Source: Intoshia linei | Lineage: Eukaryota > Orthonectida > Rhopaluridae | Assembly: GCA_001642005.1 (NCBI GenBank) | Contig: LWCA01000111.1 | Coordinates: forward strand, 1 to 53,079 | Direction: 5' to 3' | DNA length: 53,079 bases | Shown: positions 12,101-53,079 of the stretch, piece after piece | Numbering within the stretch: the first letter of the stretch is position 1 | Layout: each line of letters opens with the position of its first letter | The notes under the pieces: generated by a model | What the model saw: the letters and a program-made list of their open reading frames with translations, nothing else | The model's database searches: none | What the model was told of the DNA's origin: nothing | Program-made: the position numbers and the translations under genes

Positions 12101-12545
12101 AGATTTCTGTCAATTTTTGAGGTGTGACCTGAAAAACTATAATATCTACTTCAGTTGAAATCATTAAACATAATTTTGATATCTTTTGGATTGTCGTTTC
12201 CGGTGCAGTGTCAATAGAGTACGAGTCGGAATCTTTACTAGAATCCATTTCATTTGATGTATTCAAATTTACTACTGGGTATGTATCTTTAACTTCTTCA
12301 ACACAATATTGTAAATCAAATTTTATAGCTCTGAAATCTGGAATATTTGATGAAAAAAAATTTTCAAATTTTATAAAAACTTTGTTGACATCTGAGATTT
12401 TACCAGTTTTTTCGTCAAATGTTATAAAGCAAAACTTTTCCTTTTTACTTAGCAATAAACACACATTTTTATGATGAGCTTTTATTCCATCTTTGGAAAT
12501 GCCATGTGATATCAGTATTGCTGAGTTTTCTAACAATTCAGTCAT
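6175..12545 (-). CDS. WD40 plus helical-repeat protein, Gemin5-like
   Basis: Eleven exons chain in phase: 12545-11258, 8862-8036, 7997-7863, 7817-7748, 7684-7607, 7488-7427, 7326-7167, 7097-6956, 6636-6522, 6380-6322 and 6244-6175, giving about 1,001 residues. The first 700 or so residues are beta-propeller-like, with a clear last WD unit split by a 38-nt intron: LQGHKYDINSLYWSG, LATCSKTCIK then VWDVLSCCVVYSL. The C-terminal part is a helical TPR-like solenoid: KLLEATISLIGMDQVNLAID, LAFVVARKYDVNLLESI and YAQYCYSNGNYDQAIIQY. The order and spacing of these helices fit Gemin5, the snRNA-binding subunit of the SMN complex. The C-terminal RNA-binding region of animal Gemin5 is absent, and a stretch of the solenoid seems to be missing at the exon 9/10 junction. 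Other WD40-TPR proteins (WDR17, IFT subunits) are alternatives. Intron 1 (8863-11257) is long because of insertions. Confidence 0.62.
9120..9780 (+). repeat. Decayed sequence related to repeat family R1
   Basis: Contains family landmarks GGGGTCAAAACC and GTCAAAAAAGCATTTTAGTA followed by a poly-T tract, in the same order as the copies at 17130-17765 and 45454-46200. It is strongly diverged and lies in intron 1 of the Gemin5-like gene. Confidence 0.5.
9801..11232. mobile_element. DNA element with TIRs containing GTACTTGGTAC, split by a nested hAT
   Basis: The left end reads GACTGTTATGTACTTGGTAC. The right end, inverted, reads TTGACAGTTGTGTACTTGGT. These are imperfect terminal inverted repeats of about 30 bp. 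The same end sequence recurs singly at 6080-6120, 16514-16580, 17821-17960, 37475-37570 and 51230-51285. Most of the interior is a separate hAT element at 9846-10980. No transposase was recognised. Confidence 0.5.
9846..10980. mobile_element. hAT-like non-autonomous element
   Basis: The left end is CAGGGGTGCACAACCG; the right end, inverted, is CAGGGGTACACAAAGTTTGG. CGGCCGCACA motifs are present near both ends. The flanks CTTTATTC and CTCTATCA are imperfect 8-bp duplications (5 of 8 identical), typical in length for hAT. There is no intact transposase. Confidence 0.6.
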
Positions 12546-12963
12546 TTAAATAGTTTTTTGATATTCCAGTTAAGTGTCAATTTAAATTTTTGTGAAATAA
12601 ACTTTAATAAAATACTTCATGAATAATTTCAATTTTACATGGAATGTCCATTGTATTGTTATATTTATTTTTTTATAATTTTTTCATTGTCATTGTTAAA
12701 ACATTCTTTGCCATTTTTCATCACTTGGAAAAATTGTTTACCATTTTTACATACTTTATCTAACAGTAAACAAAATATTCACATTTTTATGGAAGTTATT
12801 TTCTTATTAGTGAACCATGTAAATTTTGATTAATTTGAATTATTTTATCGTTCCGAATAACGATTATTGTTATATTTTTTATGAAACTAAAAATTAAATT
12901 TGAATTACCCAAATTAGTTGTAATAAGTTAGGTATTTTAAATATTTAATAATTTGTAGTAAGT
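12546..12963. other. Intergenic between Gemin5-like start and AK2 stop
   Basis: 418 bp between two minus-strand genes; it should hold the Gemin5-like promoter and the AK2 3' untranslated region. A 64-codon plus-strand open frame at 12639-12833 is low-complexity and has no supporting features. Nothing else was recognised. Confidence 0.5.
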
Positions 12964-15924
12964 TTATCCTATTAAATTTTCAAGTTGTTGGCCAACTTCT
13001 TGACTTGTTTTGGACGCGTCTATTGATTTTAGTATTCCTTGATTTTCATAGTATGCTTTTAATGGATTTGTTGATTTGTTATATGCTACGAGTCTAATCT
13101 TTAATGATTCTTCATTGTCATCTTTTCGTTTAGTTAGTGTCTCTCCAGTCACCTAAATAAGTAAGTCAAAATTAATTATTTATGCTAATAGGGTTGGCAA
13201 CTTAGCTTTAAAACCATTTTCTTTGTATTGTTCTTTGAAAAAAGTAAATTATACATTATTCTCAGAATTATGAAACCATCTAATAGGTTTTCTCATCAAT
13301 ATTTTACTTATACGAGTAATATTTTAATTATGTAAATTATTTATTTTGTCAAATATGAAACATACTTTTAAACATTTTCTACTATATTGGCTCATTGTTA
13401 TCATTTTAACAATTAATTTTCAGATCGTCCCGGATTTTATTTTGATAAATATACTAGAATATTTCTCTTCAGTTAAAATTGAAATCTATCGTGTGAATTT
13501 TCAAAAATGACACCATATAATTTTTTTATATAAAAAAGTGAGCCACGAGATGAAAAATGTTGCCGACGCCCAATTTAAGTTAATTATTTAATTAATTTTT
13601 AAATTAAAAAAACTATTTTGAAATTATTACCCACTTTATTTTTTGATTAAAAAATGATTTGATTGATTAACCTAATAATAGTCTTAGACGTCAGTGATAC
13701 GTCTAACATTAAATTTCGAGTCTCAATACAACAATTGAGAAAAAATACATTGGATAAAATTGTTGAACACTAAATAATATCGTTTTTACTCGAATGTATT
13801 CGGAACAACTTAAATTAATTGTTGAGAACTTCATACAACTTTAAACAATTCCGTTTTCAATTGAAATGACATTAAATTATTTAAATATCTGTCAAGCCGA
13901 GATGTATGACATACAACTTAATTTTAATTATACTATTTGTGTTTTCACATGTTTTTTTCAACAATTGAATTTTTTAAAACAGATGTTAAATTAAATTTTA
14001 TAATTTACACTCACGCGAACTAAAGAATTGAAAACTCAAGAAGGACTGGGTAGTGAATATGATTATAAGTTATTTAAAAAATTCTACAAATTTTACATTC
14101 CCTACTTAAAGAGTATTGGTGGTGAGCTGATAGATGAAGAAACAAATTGGAGTATATTGTTAGATTCGGGATACTTGGGACCTATCTCTGATACTCCTGA
14201 TATATCTAAAATTGCAATGCCTCGACCTTCTCAGTGTGTTACAATAACAGAAAAGGCTAATCTTAGGAAAATGGCACTTAAGCGGGTACACGTTGAACAG
14301 TTTTTCGGCAAACTCAAAAAGATATTGTTTGGAGTGTATTCATACTACACAATACATTTTGACGTAGATTTTGACATTTGCGTTTTATATATAATCTAAA
14401 AATAATCTAAATGAAGTAGATCAAACCTATCAAGTTAGACTAATGTCTATTCGCAAGGAACGTGAAACAGAAAAAGCGTTAAAGCGAAAGCAATCATATG
14501 ATCGTTACCAAGAAAGGTCTTCATTGAGAACGGACTTAGATAGTACACTATCAAGTCAATATAGTGATGTATTTTAATATAAAAATAAATTTTTATTTTA
14601 TGATGAATTTTTTTTAACAATTGCTACATCCTTAAGATTTCGCTGTACCTTTAACCTGATTTGATTAGTTTAGCCGTTTTTCAATTACGATATATTGGCA
14701 TACAATTCTGTAAATTTACTTTCGATTTTAAAATGTAGAAAAAAATAGATAAAATAGTTAATTTCAAAGGTTTAGAGAAACTCGATTTATTTAGTCAGAT
14801 GTCATCTCTTTCTTTCAAATTACAATATTCTTTTTTATCACAGTATTATCGTATTGTTGACTTTTTATGTAGGGTTTTTTAAATAAATTAAATTAGGACT
14901 TTTTCAGAGGTAACTAATTAAGATTTTCTTCGCCTCAATTTAAATGTTGAAAAATTTCCAACGTTTCCAAATCTAAACAACGACCAAATAAGTTCATAAA
15001 ATATTGATTATATTGATCTAATTCGTAGAAATCAATTCGACGGTTCTAATGAATTGATAATAAAAATACTGACGATTATATTTATTAGGTGGATGATCTT
15101 ACAAATTGTGATTTGCATAGTAGTTTTATAGTATTTAACTGTTTACTATTGAGTAATCACAATGAATTTAATTTGTAAACAGTACTAATAAAAATAACTG
15201 AATACAATCGAGTTTTCAACAGTTAAATTAAATTGTTCCGAGTACTTTAGAGTAAAAACGATATTATTTAGTTTTATACAATTTTATCCATTATATGCAT
15301 TTGATTTAAATTTAAAATATTTTTACATCGTCCTTCATGGGTACTTTTGGTGGCGAATTTGTCTCATGGTACATTCTTCCGCTAGATTCGTGTATAAGTC
15401 GTCCAGTAATTCGTTCTACCAAAACATTTTCGTCTACTTTAAAATAAACCACCATATTGATCTTTCTGTGTCGTTTTTTTAATAAAATGTCCAGCTTAAA
15501 TGATTTTAATTAAAATTTAACAAATTAACAAATTTCTTTGTTACCTTTTCAGCTTGAACGATTGTCCTAGGAAATCCATCCAACACAAAGCTTTTTGACT
15601 TATTATTCGTGAAACTCTTATCAATCAACTCTACAACAATATCGTCACTTACTAGTTGACCCCTGTCCATAATTTCACTGACCTTCTTGCCCAATTCTGA
15701 ACCACTGGCAGTTTCATTCCTCAACATGTCACCTATAAATAAATATACATATTAAGTACATTTTAGATGAACCGGTCGATAGATGCATTACTTTATATTT
15801 TTCAACTATAAAAGGCGCCTTAACATTATTTTATTTAAAATATTTGATCAAAATATACTTGTGTTCCCTTGCCACTCCCTGGTGGTCCCAAAAATATGTA
15901 TATTTTAGTATTTCTTGCTGACAT
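12964..15924 (-). CDS. AK2: Adenylate kinase, AK2 type
   Basis: Five exons in phase: 15924-15859, 15818-15773, 15732-15545, 15494-15327 and 13152-12964, giving 218 residues. The order of motifs is complete: P-loop [10 protein letters not shown] at residues 13-22, [19 protein letters not shown] (AMP-binding and catalytic region), [17 protein letters not shown] (start of the LID), [13 protein letters not shown] and [16 protein letters not shown]. The long LID and the KDDVTGE element are typical of AK2, the mitochondrial intermembrane-space enzyme that interconverts ATP + AMP and 2 ADP. No N-terminal presequence is seen, as is normal for AK2. The protein is slightly shorter than vertebrate AK2. 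Introns 1-3 are 40, 40 and 50 nt; intron 4 (13153-15326) is 2,174 nt because a DNA transposon sits in it. Confidence 0.93.
13752..15289. mobile_element. PIF/Harbinger or ISL2EU-like DNA transposon, decayed
   Basis: Terminal inverted repeats of about 85 bp: both ends, read inward, begin GGATAAAATTGT and continue with CTAAATAATATCGTTTTTAC. The ends differ at scattered positions. A 3-bp ATT duplication flanks the element (13749-13751 and 15290-15292). The interior carries a plus-strand transposase remnant. The element lies wholly inside AK2 intron 4 and so should be removed by splicing. Confidence 0.8.
14028..14577 (+). pseudogene. DDE transposase C-terminal remnant
   Basis: The open frame at 14028-14399 encodes [19 protein letters not shown] and [18 protein letters not shown]. 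This fits the second catalytic Asp region (LxDSGY) and the final Glu helix (RVHVExxFGxLK) of PIF/Harbinger or ISL2EU-type DDE enzymes. The frame then ends in stops and continues one frame over at 14404-14577 with a basic, Glu/Arg-rich tail. The N-terminal half, including the first catalytic Asp, is absent between the left TIR and 14028. It is therefore inactive. Confidence 0.7.
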
Positions 15925-16478
15925 TTAGATTGTGTATATATAAATAAAGTTTAATGATAATATTGTTTATTAATCTTCCCTCTTAACTTGGGATACTATT
16001 TTGATGTAATTTTGTATTTGACACTCGTAAATGGCTGATTTGTATTTTTTAACATGTATTTAAATTATTTTTTATTTAAACTAGTTTTCATTCTATGAGA
16101 TCGCGTTTCAATAATATAGTATGCTAGTTAAATTTGTTAATAATAACTTATTATATGTTAATTAAACCTAAATTTAACGGTTTTAATTTGGAGAAAAAAT
16201 TTTTAAGTCTTCTGTTGTAATTGAACTTAAATGAACTAAATTTAATTTAATACACGTTGTGTTTTATGTAACATAAATTAGGGCAATTTATGCTGAAATA
16301 AACCTTTGTATCGAATTTAATTAATTGAGCAGTAACTTATTTCATTTTCTAGCATTCTGTTGTTTAAATGCACGTACTAATATTGGAAATCAGTCATAAG
16401 CCTACGTCAGATAGGCTGTCTACTAGACACATTTCATCTGGTCGAGATTTTTATTGAATTCATTGTTAAATACATTTA

Positions 16479-17765
16479 TCCTTACTTATACGTATGTATA
16501 TTATACGTACACTAGCTTGGCAGTTTTGTACTACGTAACAAACAACACCTAGCTCTGCCGAGGGCACTCTTTTATTAAAAAAATAAATTCACGTTGATAA
16601 TCTAACTTAAAAATCCTACTATTAACTATTATCAATCCTTTAAAGGAGTAATTCCCAAATTTGTTTCAGGTGGAACCGTCATATCACATTACTTTTTACT
16701 TTAAAGTGAATTATTCCATCTTTATTTTGTTTTGTTAAAATTTGCGTAAAGAATTTTAAAAACAATTGTTATCCCATTTTTTTAATTTATTCAACATAAT
16801 GTGTATATAATAAAAAAAAAGTAAAAATATTTCGATTAAATCCTAAAAGTTGTCATAAATAGCATAAATTCCAAAAAAAAATAAAATTATGAAAACATAT
16901 TTTGTCATTTTCAATGTGATGACATATATTCAGTATCAATTTAATAAATACTTAAAAATACCAATTGTGTAACAATAATTAATTGAATCTTCACTTCATA
17001 AATATTTCAGTCGAATTTTACCATTATTGCAAAGGATTGCAAAGAAAATGATGTTGAAATTTTGTATTTATATCAACTGGAATAAGCTCTAGCACAAAAA
17101 TCGCGTAGCATATTATATAAGTTAGAATTAGGGTGTCACATTTTTTTGAAAATTTTAGAATTCGATGGGCATCGAAGGGGTCACAAACCCCAATTGTCTT
17201 TTTTTTTGAAAATCAAACGAGTTGGAGAATTTTAAAAAATATATACGCTCATACGGATTTTAAAATCATAAACATTATTATTAATTTAAATTTAAAAAAA
17301 TTATATCTTCAGGGCAAAAACCACAAATTACACTTTTTTTTATTATGAAAACAGCCCTATAATTTAAAAAAATTTACAGGTGGTACATTTGTATCCTGTT
17401 AACACACTTAAAAAATTTCAATCCGAGTAAAGTATGACTTCACGGTCAAAAAAGCATTTTAGTATTCAATATATTTTTTGCCGAAATATTTTATTAAAAC
17501 AAAAAATGTGAAATAATTAACGGTTCGAAAAATTAAAAAAAGAAGATTATTCTGCTAGAGCTTATTCCAGTTGATATAAATACAAAACTTAAACCCGAAA
17601 AATCTACGCATTCCCGATGAAAAATAATTTTTAATATATTATAAACCAATATTTTTCAAATATTTCGATTAACATTAGAATAAGTAAGATATATAATATA
17701 TATGTAAGTAAAATAAAAATTGAAAATGTTAATATTGATCCTACAATTTTAAAAAAAATGTGCAT
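16479..17765 (+). mobile_element. Dispersed repeat R1, with an R2-type end at 16514-16580
   Basis: Begins TCCTTACTTATA after an A. From about 17130 it matches the 45454-46200 copy: AATCAAACGAGTTGGAGAA, CATACGGATTTTAAAATCAT, TTGTATCCTGTTAACACAC, GTCAAAAAAGCATTTTAGTA and AAAAAATGTGAAATAATTAA. A block GCTTGGCAGTTTTGTACTAC...CTCTGCCGAGGGC belongs to family R2. No coding capacity is visible. Confidence 0.55.
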
Positions 17766-17820
17766 TGGATGTCTACACTGTAGACTCTACACATTTCCAA
17801 TAAAGAAATTATACTGTACT

Positions 17821-17960
17821 AGGTTGACTGTGATGTACTTCGTACGAACAGCACATAGCTCTGCCAAGGCAGATTATTTTCATTTTACCCAAAAAATAAA
17901 TTCAAAATTAAATCTTACTTAAAAATGCTATAATTTACTATTATGAATCTTAATTAGAAA
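17821..17960 (+). repeat. Dispersed repeat R2, copy with GTACTTCGTAC palindrome
   Basis: TTGACTGTGATGTACTTCGT then ACATAGCTCTGCCAAGGC matches 16514-16620, including the downstream TTACTTAAAAATnCTAnnAT segment. It is oriented the same way as the copy at 16514. It ends about 360 bp before the first SNARE start. Confidence 0.55.
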
Positions 17961-18320
17961 TTCTAACTCTTTTAATTTTATATTTTATCGGTGTGTAAAG
18001 TTCTTATTCTATAATTATTTTTCATTGATACAAATTATCACTAAAAATAAAAATAAATGTGGTAATGAACACTGTTCATTATAGGATAATTCGGTACTAG
18101 ATAGGACCAGTTTTGTATTCGGTTTGTATATTATCTAATGAGCCTAGTTGAATTAAAAATGTGCGAAATATTTTTAACCATGTATTTATACACAAATGTA
18201 ACTGCAACTTGTTATATTTTGCATTGTCATAGAGGAGCATAGTTACAGATGTGTTGTCTTGAAATCTTCGATATGGAGAATTGACAATTGAATAAATCAA
18301 TAACCAAATATTTTATTGAT

Positions 18321-19151
18321 ATGAATCCTTTTAATAAGCCAGTCAAAAATGTTTGGCAAGATAGTGACGAAGATGACGATGATATTGATAACCAATTTTT
18401 AACAGGTGTGGAAAAAACTTTAAAACAATCAGTAGATACTACTAATCGAGCCTTATCGTCAATATACGACTCTGAAAAAATTGGAAATGAAACTGCATTG
18501 GTACAAAATATTTAAATTTTTGATTACAATGATAAATTAACACTAATGTACAGGAACTGGCTCGACAAAGAGAAAAATTGGAAAATGTAAATAAAAAATT
18601 GACAGTTATTGATGAAAATACTACTTCTACTCAAACAAAGCTAAACGCAATTGGTAGTATATGGTACAGGTAATAGTTTTTTCTAAATTTGACTGAATTA
18701 AAATTATTTAAATTTTAGCATTAAAGAAGCATCAATTTTCAAAGGTAAAAATAAAAATATCAAAAAATGCAGCAATATTATGAAAAATGATAATTTAAAA
18801 TCTGAAAAAAATATTAATCCCTTTGAAAAAAGATCAAGCAATACTATCAAAATTAACCAAGACACCAATCCATTTTTGAGTACAACCTCAAAATCAGATT
18901 CTTCCATTAAAAATAATTTTTTATCTCAGAGGAATACAAATTTAGGTAACTGCTTAATATATATTTTTATTTAGTTGTTTTTAGAGGAAATGCATTCAGG
19001 TGTTAAGCGACTTAATACATTGGCCAAAAATTTGGGCGATGAATTGAATGCCCAAGATAAACTTATTGATAGCATTCATATCAAATCTACAAAACAAAAT
19101 GATAAGATTAACGTTCAAAATACAAAAATGACTCAAATACTCAAAAAATAA
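18321..19151 (+). CDS. SNAP-29-like Qb/Qc SNARE, upstream copy
   Basis: Exons 18321-18500, 18554-18669, 18719-18945 and 18985-19151 in phases 0/2/1 give 229 residues. Start chosen at 18321 because MNPFNKP aligns with the MNNPF start of the neighbouring paralogue; an in-frame ATG at 18288 would add 11 residues. An NPF motif (residues 2-4, EH-domain binding in SNAP-29) precedes an acidic DEDDDD run. The Qb SNARE helix spans about residues 25-95 (VEKTLKQSVDTTNRALSSIY, ELARQREKLE with the zero-layer Gln). A charged Asn/Lys-rich linker with two further NPF motifs follows. The Qc helix is MHSGVKRLNTLAKNLGDELN then AQDKLIDSI. There is no transmembrane segment, and no palmitoylated Cys cluster as in SNAP-25. 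Such proteins supply two helices to four-helix SNARE bundles, for example in autophagosome-lysosome fusion. Confidence 0.85.
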
Positions 19152-19817
19152 ATTATGTACAAAATTATAAAATGTTGCTAAATTAAACCCTTTGAAATTT
19201 TAATTTATATACAGTGGAATCCGCTTATAAGAGATGCATCGGGACCAAGCAATTTTTCCCTGTTATTCGTCTGTGATTTATATACAAAACAAGCGTTTGA
19301 TTTTGTTCCAAGCTTTTTGTCCCTTATATCAGGACGTCTCTTATAACCGGTTATAATAATCATTATAATTATCACTTATAATATAATATTATTGCATAAT
19401 TAATGTTTAAAATTTGTTATATTATAAACTTTTGTACTGACTTCATTGAGTTCAAATTTTGAACTTCAAACATGACTTCATTCAATGCAAACATGACTAT
19501 ATAAATAGAGAATATCTATAATAAAAAATTATATATTAAAATTATAGGTTTGAAACATTTTGAAAAATAAATGGTCTAAGAATGTAAAAAGTTTTAATTA
19601 ATTTTTATAATTTTAGAAATTATTGGTACTGAAAAGATTTATGAGAATTAATCATTACAGTAATCGAAAAAAGATATAAACCAGCAACTTGATTTTGAGT
19701 TTGCCAGATTGTATGTAATATATCCTTGTCGAGGAAATATTTATTATAGTCCAACTCCAACTTTGTTTTTTTATTTATTTTAATTGTTTACTAAACAAAT
19801 ATTACACAATTTTATAA
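19152..19817. other. Spacer between the SNARE paralogues
   Basis: 666 bp holding the 3' untranslated region of the first SNARE gene, the small palindromic element at 19211-19355 and the presumed promoter of the second gene. No exon was recognised. Confidence 0.5.
19211..19355. mobile_element. Small palindromic MITE
   Basis: Left end CAGTGGAATCCGCTTATAAG and right end, inverted, containing CCGGTTATAAGAGACG form imperfect inverted repeats around a 100-bp core. The CAGTGGAAyC start resembles Tc1/mariner/pogo-type ends. It lies between the two SNARE genes. Confidence 0.45.
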
Positions 19818-20895
19818 ATGAATAATCCTTTTAGCGCGTCACATTCGAAAAATATGTGGCAATCTTCAGATGATGATGATGACATTGATGAACAATTTAT
19901 GAGTGGAGTTGAAAAAACATTAAAATCTTCGGTAGATTCAACTAATCGTGCTTTAGCTGCAATTTACGACTCAGAGAAATTAGGAAATGCGACGGCTATG
20001 GTTAGTCAAATTTAAATTTAATTATCTTTTGATTTAATTTTGATCTAGGAATTGGCTAGACAGAGGGAAAAGTTGGAAAATGCAGATAGAAAATTGACAG
20101 AGATTGACAACACTACTACCCAAACTCAACAAAAATTAAACAATATTGACAGCGTTTGGTACAGGTAAAAAAATTTAAGTTTAAATTTCAAAACCTGGGT
20201 GTTTTTACATTTTGGTTGGACGATGACGAAATTTTGATAATTAAAAATAAATTTAAAGTACAATGACTCTTCTTAATTCTAATAACCTGAAAGCCTTAAA
20301 CAATCTTTTAAAATAATTTTTATGTTGCGATTTTAAAATAATAATGATTGTAACTAAATATGTATAAAATACGTGTTTGTCTGAATTTGTTATCCGTACA
20401 TGTTTAAAAATTATTTATCACATATTAACTTTAAATCTTGATTTGTAGTTTAAAAAAAGGAAATTTGTTTTCAAGTAAGAAGGACAAAGATAAAAACAAA
20501 AAAACAAAAAATACAAATAAGGATATTTCATTGCACATTGAAAAAGCATCTGACAATAAGCAAGGTAGCAATCCATTTGGTAATAGCCCAGAAATCACCA
20601 CTAACCATACCAATAATTCAAAAAATGAAAACACGTGCAGAAAAGATGGGTACCTCAATCAAAGAGATGAAAATATATGTAATTTAATAATCTAATATTT
20701 TATTCAATTCATACTTATATATTGAATTTAGCCAAAATGTCTGATGGAGTTTCTAGACTGGCTGCAATGGCTAAAAATTTAGGACAAGAATTGGATGAAC
20801 ATGATGCTATTTTAGATAGAATCAAAATAAACACTGATAAACAAAAGAATAAAATTGATGCTCAAAATAAGAAAATGAGTAATATATTAAAATGA
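19818..20895 (+). CDS. SNAP-29-like Qb/Qc SNARE, downstream copy
   Basis: Exons 19818-20000, 20050-20164 (first base by my count 20049), 20449-20678 and 20732-20895 give 230 residues, with the same three intron positions and phases (0/2/1) as the gene 670 bp upstream. The start MNNPF carries the NPF motif, followed by DDDDDIDEQF. The Qb helix contains VEKTLKSSVDSTNRALAAIY and ELARQREKLE. The linker is Lys/Asn-rich with another NPF. The Qc helix is VSRLAAMAKNLGQELDEHDA, so the position that is Gln in the upstream copy (NAQDK) is His here (DEHDA). There are no membrane segments and no Cys cluster. This gene arose by tandem duplication; conservation of frame, splice sites and both helices argues that both copies are functional. 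Confidence 0.85.
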
Positions 20896-20900
20896 TGTCA

Positions 20901-20906
20901 AATAAA
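20901..20906 (+). promoter_or_regulatory. Poly(A) signal AATAAA of the downstream SNARE gene
   Basis: Lies 5 nt after the TGA at 20893-20895. On the opposite strand an AATAAA at 20975-20970 lies 3 nt after the dynein stop. The two convergent transcripts therefore probably end within, or overlap across, an 83-bp spacer. Confidence 0.45.
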
Positions 20907-20978
20907 TTCAGTTTTACATTTTTAAATTTTGTTAAAAACTTTTGCAAAAATTGATAATTATAATTAATATTTATTAAA

Positions 20979-52263
<31,285 letters not shown>

Positions 52264-53079
52264 CTAATAATTTATTAATTTAATATACAGGCAATTCTGT
52301 TCTATATGAATATGAAGGGACCCGATTTTGTCATGTTCATACTATACTGCAATATAAACATATATGAATGGCGATAATAATATAATTAAAAGTTTCGAAC
52401 TGTTCAATCAAAGTTTGGACTGTATAATAAATTAAAGATTATATATAAATGATTAATTTTTAATTAAATTATTAGATAGTATTTTTCACACCGCAGTCAA
52501 AATCTTATTTACCGAATATTTTATTAAACGATCGTCGAAAATGTATTTACTGTATAAATTCTCAGATAACAAATATAGATAATTATAATAGTCAACAAAA
52601 GTCGACTTTATAAAAACTTATTTATGAAATAAATTACGACAGATTTAGTTTTTTTACGATTATGATGTATATGTTACTGTCCGTTTGTAGTTTCATTCAT
52701 TCTTTAAAAATTGTAATTTTTCAGTAAAAAGGGATTTTTTTTTTAAAGTTTTATAAAAATGGATTTTGGAAACATGAATATTGAAAAAATTTGAAATTCT
52801 TCATAATGACTGAAACTCCCAACGGACGGTAACATATATATTTTTAGATTACGTCCACTAGCCGAGCTATTTGGCATTGAATATGTGGTTATAAATTGAA
52901 TAACACTAGACAACAAAAAAAGTTTTTTTTTCTTGCGTCAAAAATATTTTTATATTGTTTTGTAGACCAAAATGGAAAAAATATTTTTACATGATTTTTG
53001 TACTTCAGATATGTCGCATTAATTCATTATTGGCAATATAAATTTAAATTAAACCTAATAAAATAAATAATATTCATAT
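52264..53079. other. Start of the next dynein intron, with a small palindrome
   Basis: No further dynein exon is recognised to the right edge. 52668-52843 is a small MITE-like palindrome: TATATGTTACTGTCCGTTTG and, inverted, TATATGTTACCGTCCGTTGG. The dynein N-terminal exons must lie beyond the window. Confidence 0.5.

Larger units (their letters stand above)
15925..18320. other. Repeat-rich intergenic region upstream of AK2 and the SNARE pair
   Basis: 2.4 kb between the divergently transcribed AK2 (-) and first SNARE gene (+), so both promoters should lie here. 16479-17765 and 17821-17960 are dispersed repeats. I saw no exon in the remaining 15925-16478 and 17961-18320 stretches. An ATG at 18288 is in frame with the SNARE gene. 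Confidence 0.5.

Noticed and set aside
12639-12833. 64-codon plus-strand open frame
   Set aside because: Low-complexity Phe/Leu/Ile-rich translation from T-rich DNA in an intergenic gap; no splice context, homology or codon signal.
17133-17348. 71-codon plus-strand open frame
   Set aside because: Lies entirely within repeat R1 and is interrupted in the other copies (45454-46200, 4431-4700), so it is not a gene.

Overview
The window is nuclear DNA from an animal. It is very AT-rich. Genes are split by canonical GT-AG introns, and many of these are only 38-50 nt long. Exons can be chained across both strands with consistent splice phases. The predicted proteins are diverged members of animal families, including an axonemal dynein heavy chain, so the organism makes cilia or flagella. 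The very short introns and divergent sequences suggest a fast-evolving invertebrate (a flatworm-like or other reduced lineage is possible), but the sequence alone does not settle the taxon. Nothing here looks prokaryotic: there is no operon, CRISPR array or phage.

Layout: (1) 1-2413 (+): 3' part of a RapGEF (PDZ-GEF/dizzy-like) gene with RA and RasGEF domains. (2) 2974-5428 (-): complete 8-exon divergent mitotic cyclin with a destruction box. (3) 6175-12545 (-): 11-exon WD40 + helical-repeat protein, best explained as a short Gemin5-like protein. (4) 12964-15924 (-): complete 5-exon adenylate kinase of the AK2 type, with a DNA transposon in its last intron. (5) 18321-19151 and 19818-20895 (+): a tandem pair of SNAP-29-like SNARE genes with identical intron positions. 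(6) 20979-52263 (-): 52 exons of an axonemal inner-arm dynein heavy chain (DNAH3/7/12 type). 3,198 codons are visible from the linker to the stop; the N-terminal tail lies beyond the right edge.

The rest is mostly transposable-element debris. hAT-type elements are the best defined, several with 8-bp target-site duplications (four perfect) and one case of an element nested in another. There are also a PIF/Harbinger or ISL2EU-like element, small palindromic MITEs, and a recurrent family beginning TCCTTACTTATA. Most dynein introns are tiny; nearly all those over about 600 bp carry a recognisable insertion, so transposons rather than ancestral intron length explain the 31-kb span.

The genes are unrelated housekeeping, signalling, membrane-fusion and motility genes. 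The only tight arrangement is the tail-to-tail junction of the second SNARE gene and the dynein gene, whose stop codons are 83 bp apart. I found no convincing undescribed molecular system. The most notable items are the nested hAT insertion, the in-frame (exitron-like) introns, the possible exon break in the Gemin5-like gene, and the undescribed repeat families.
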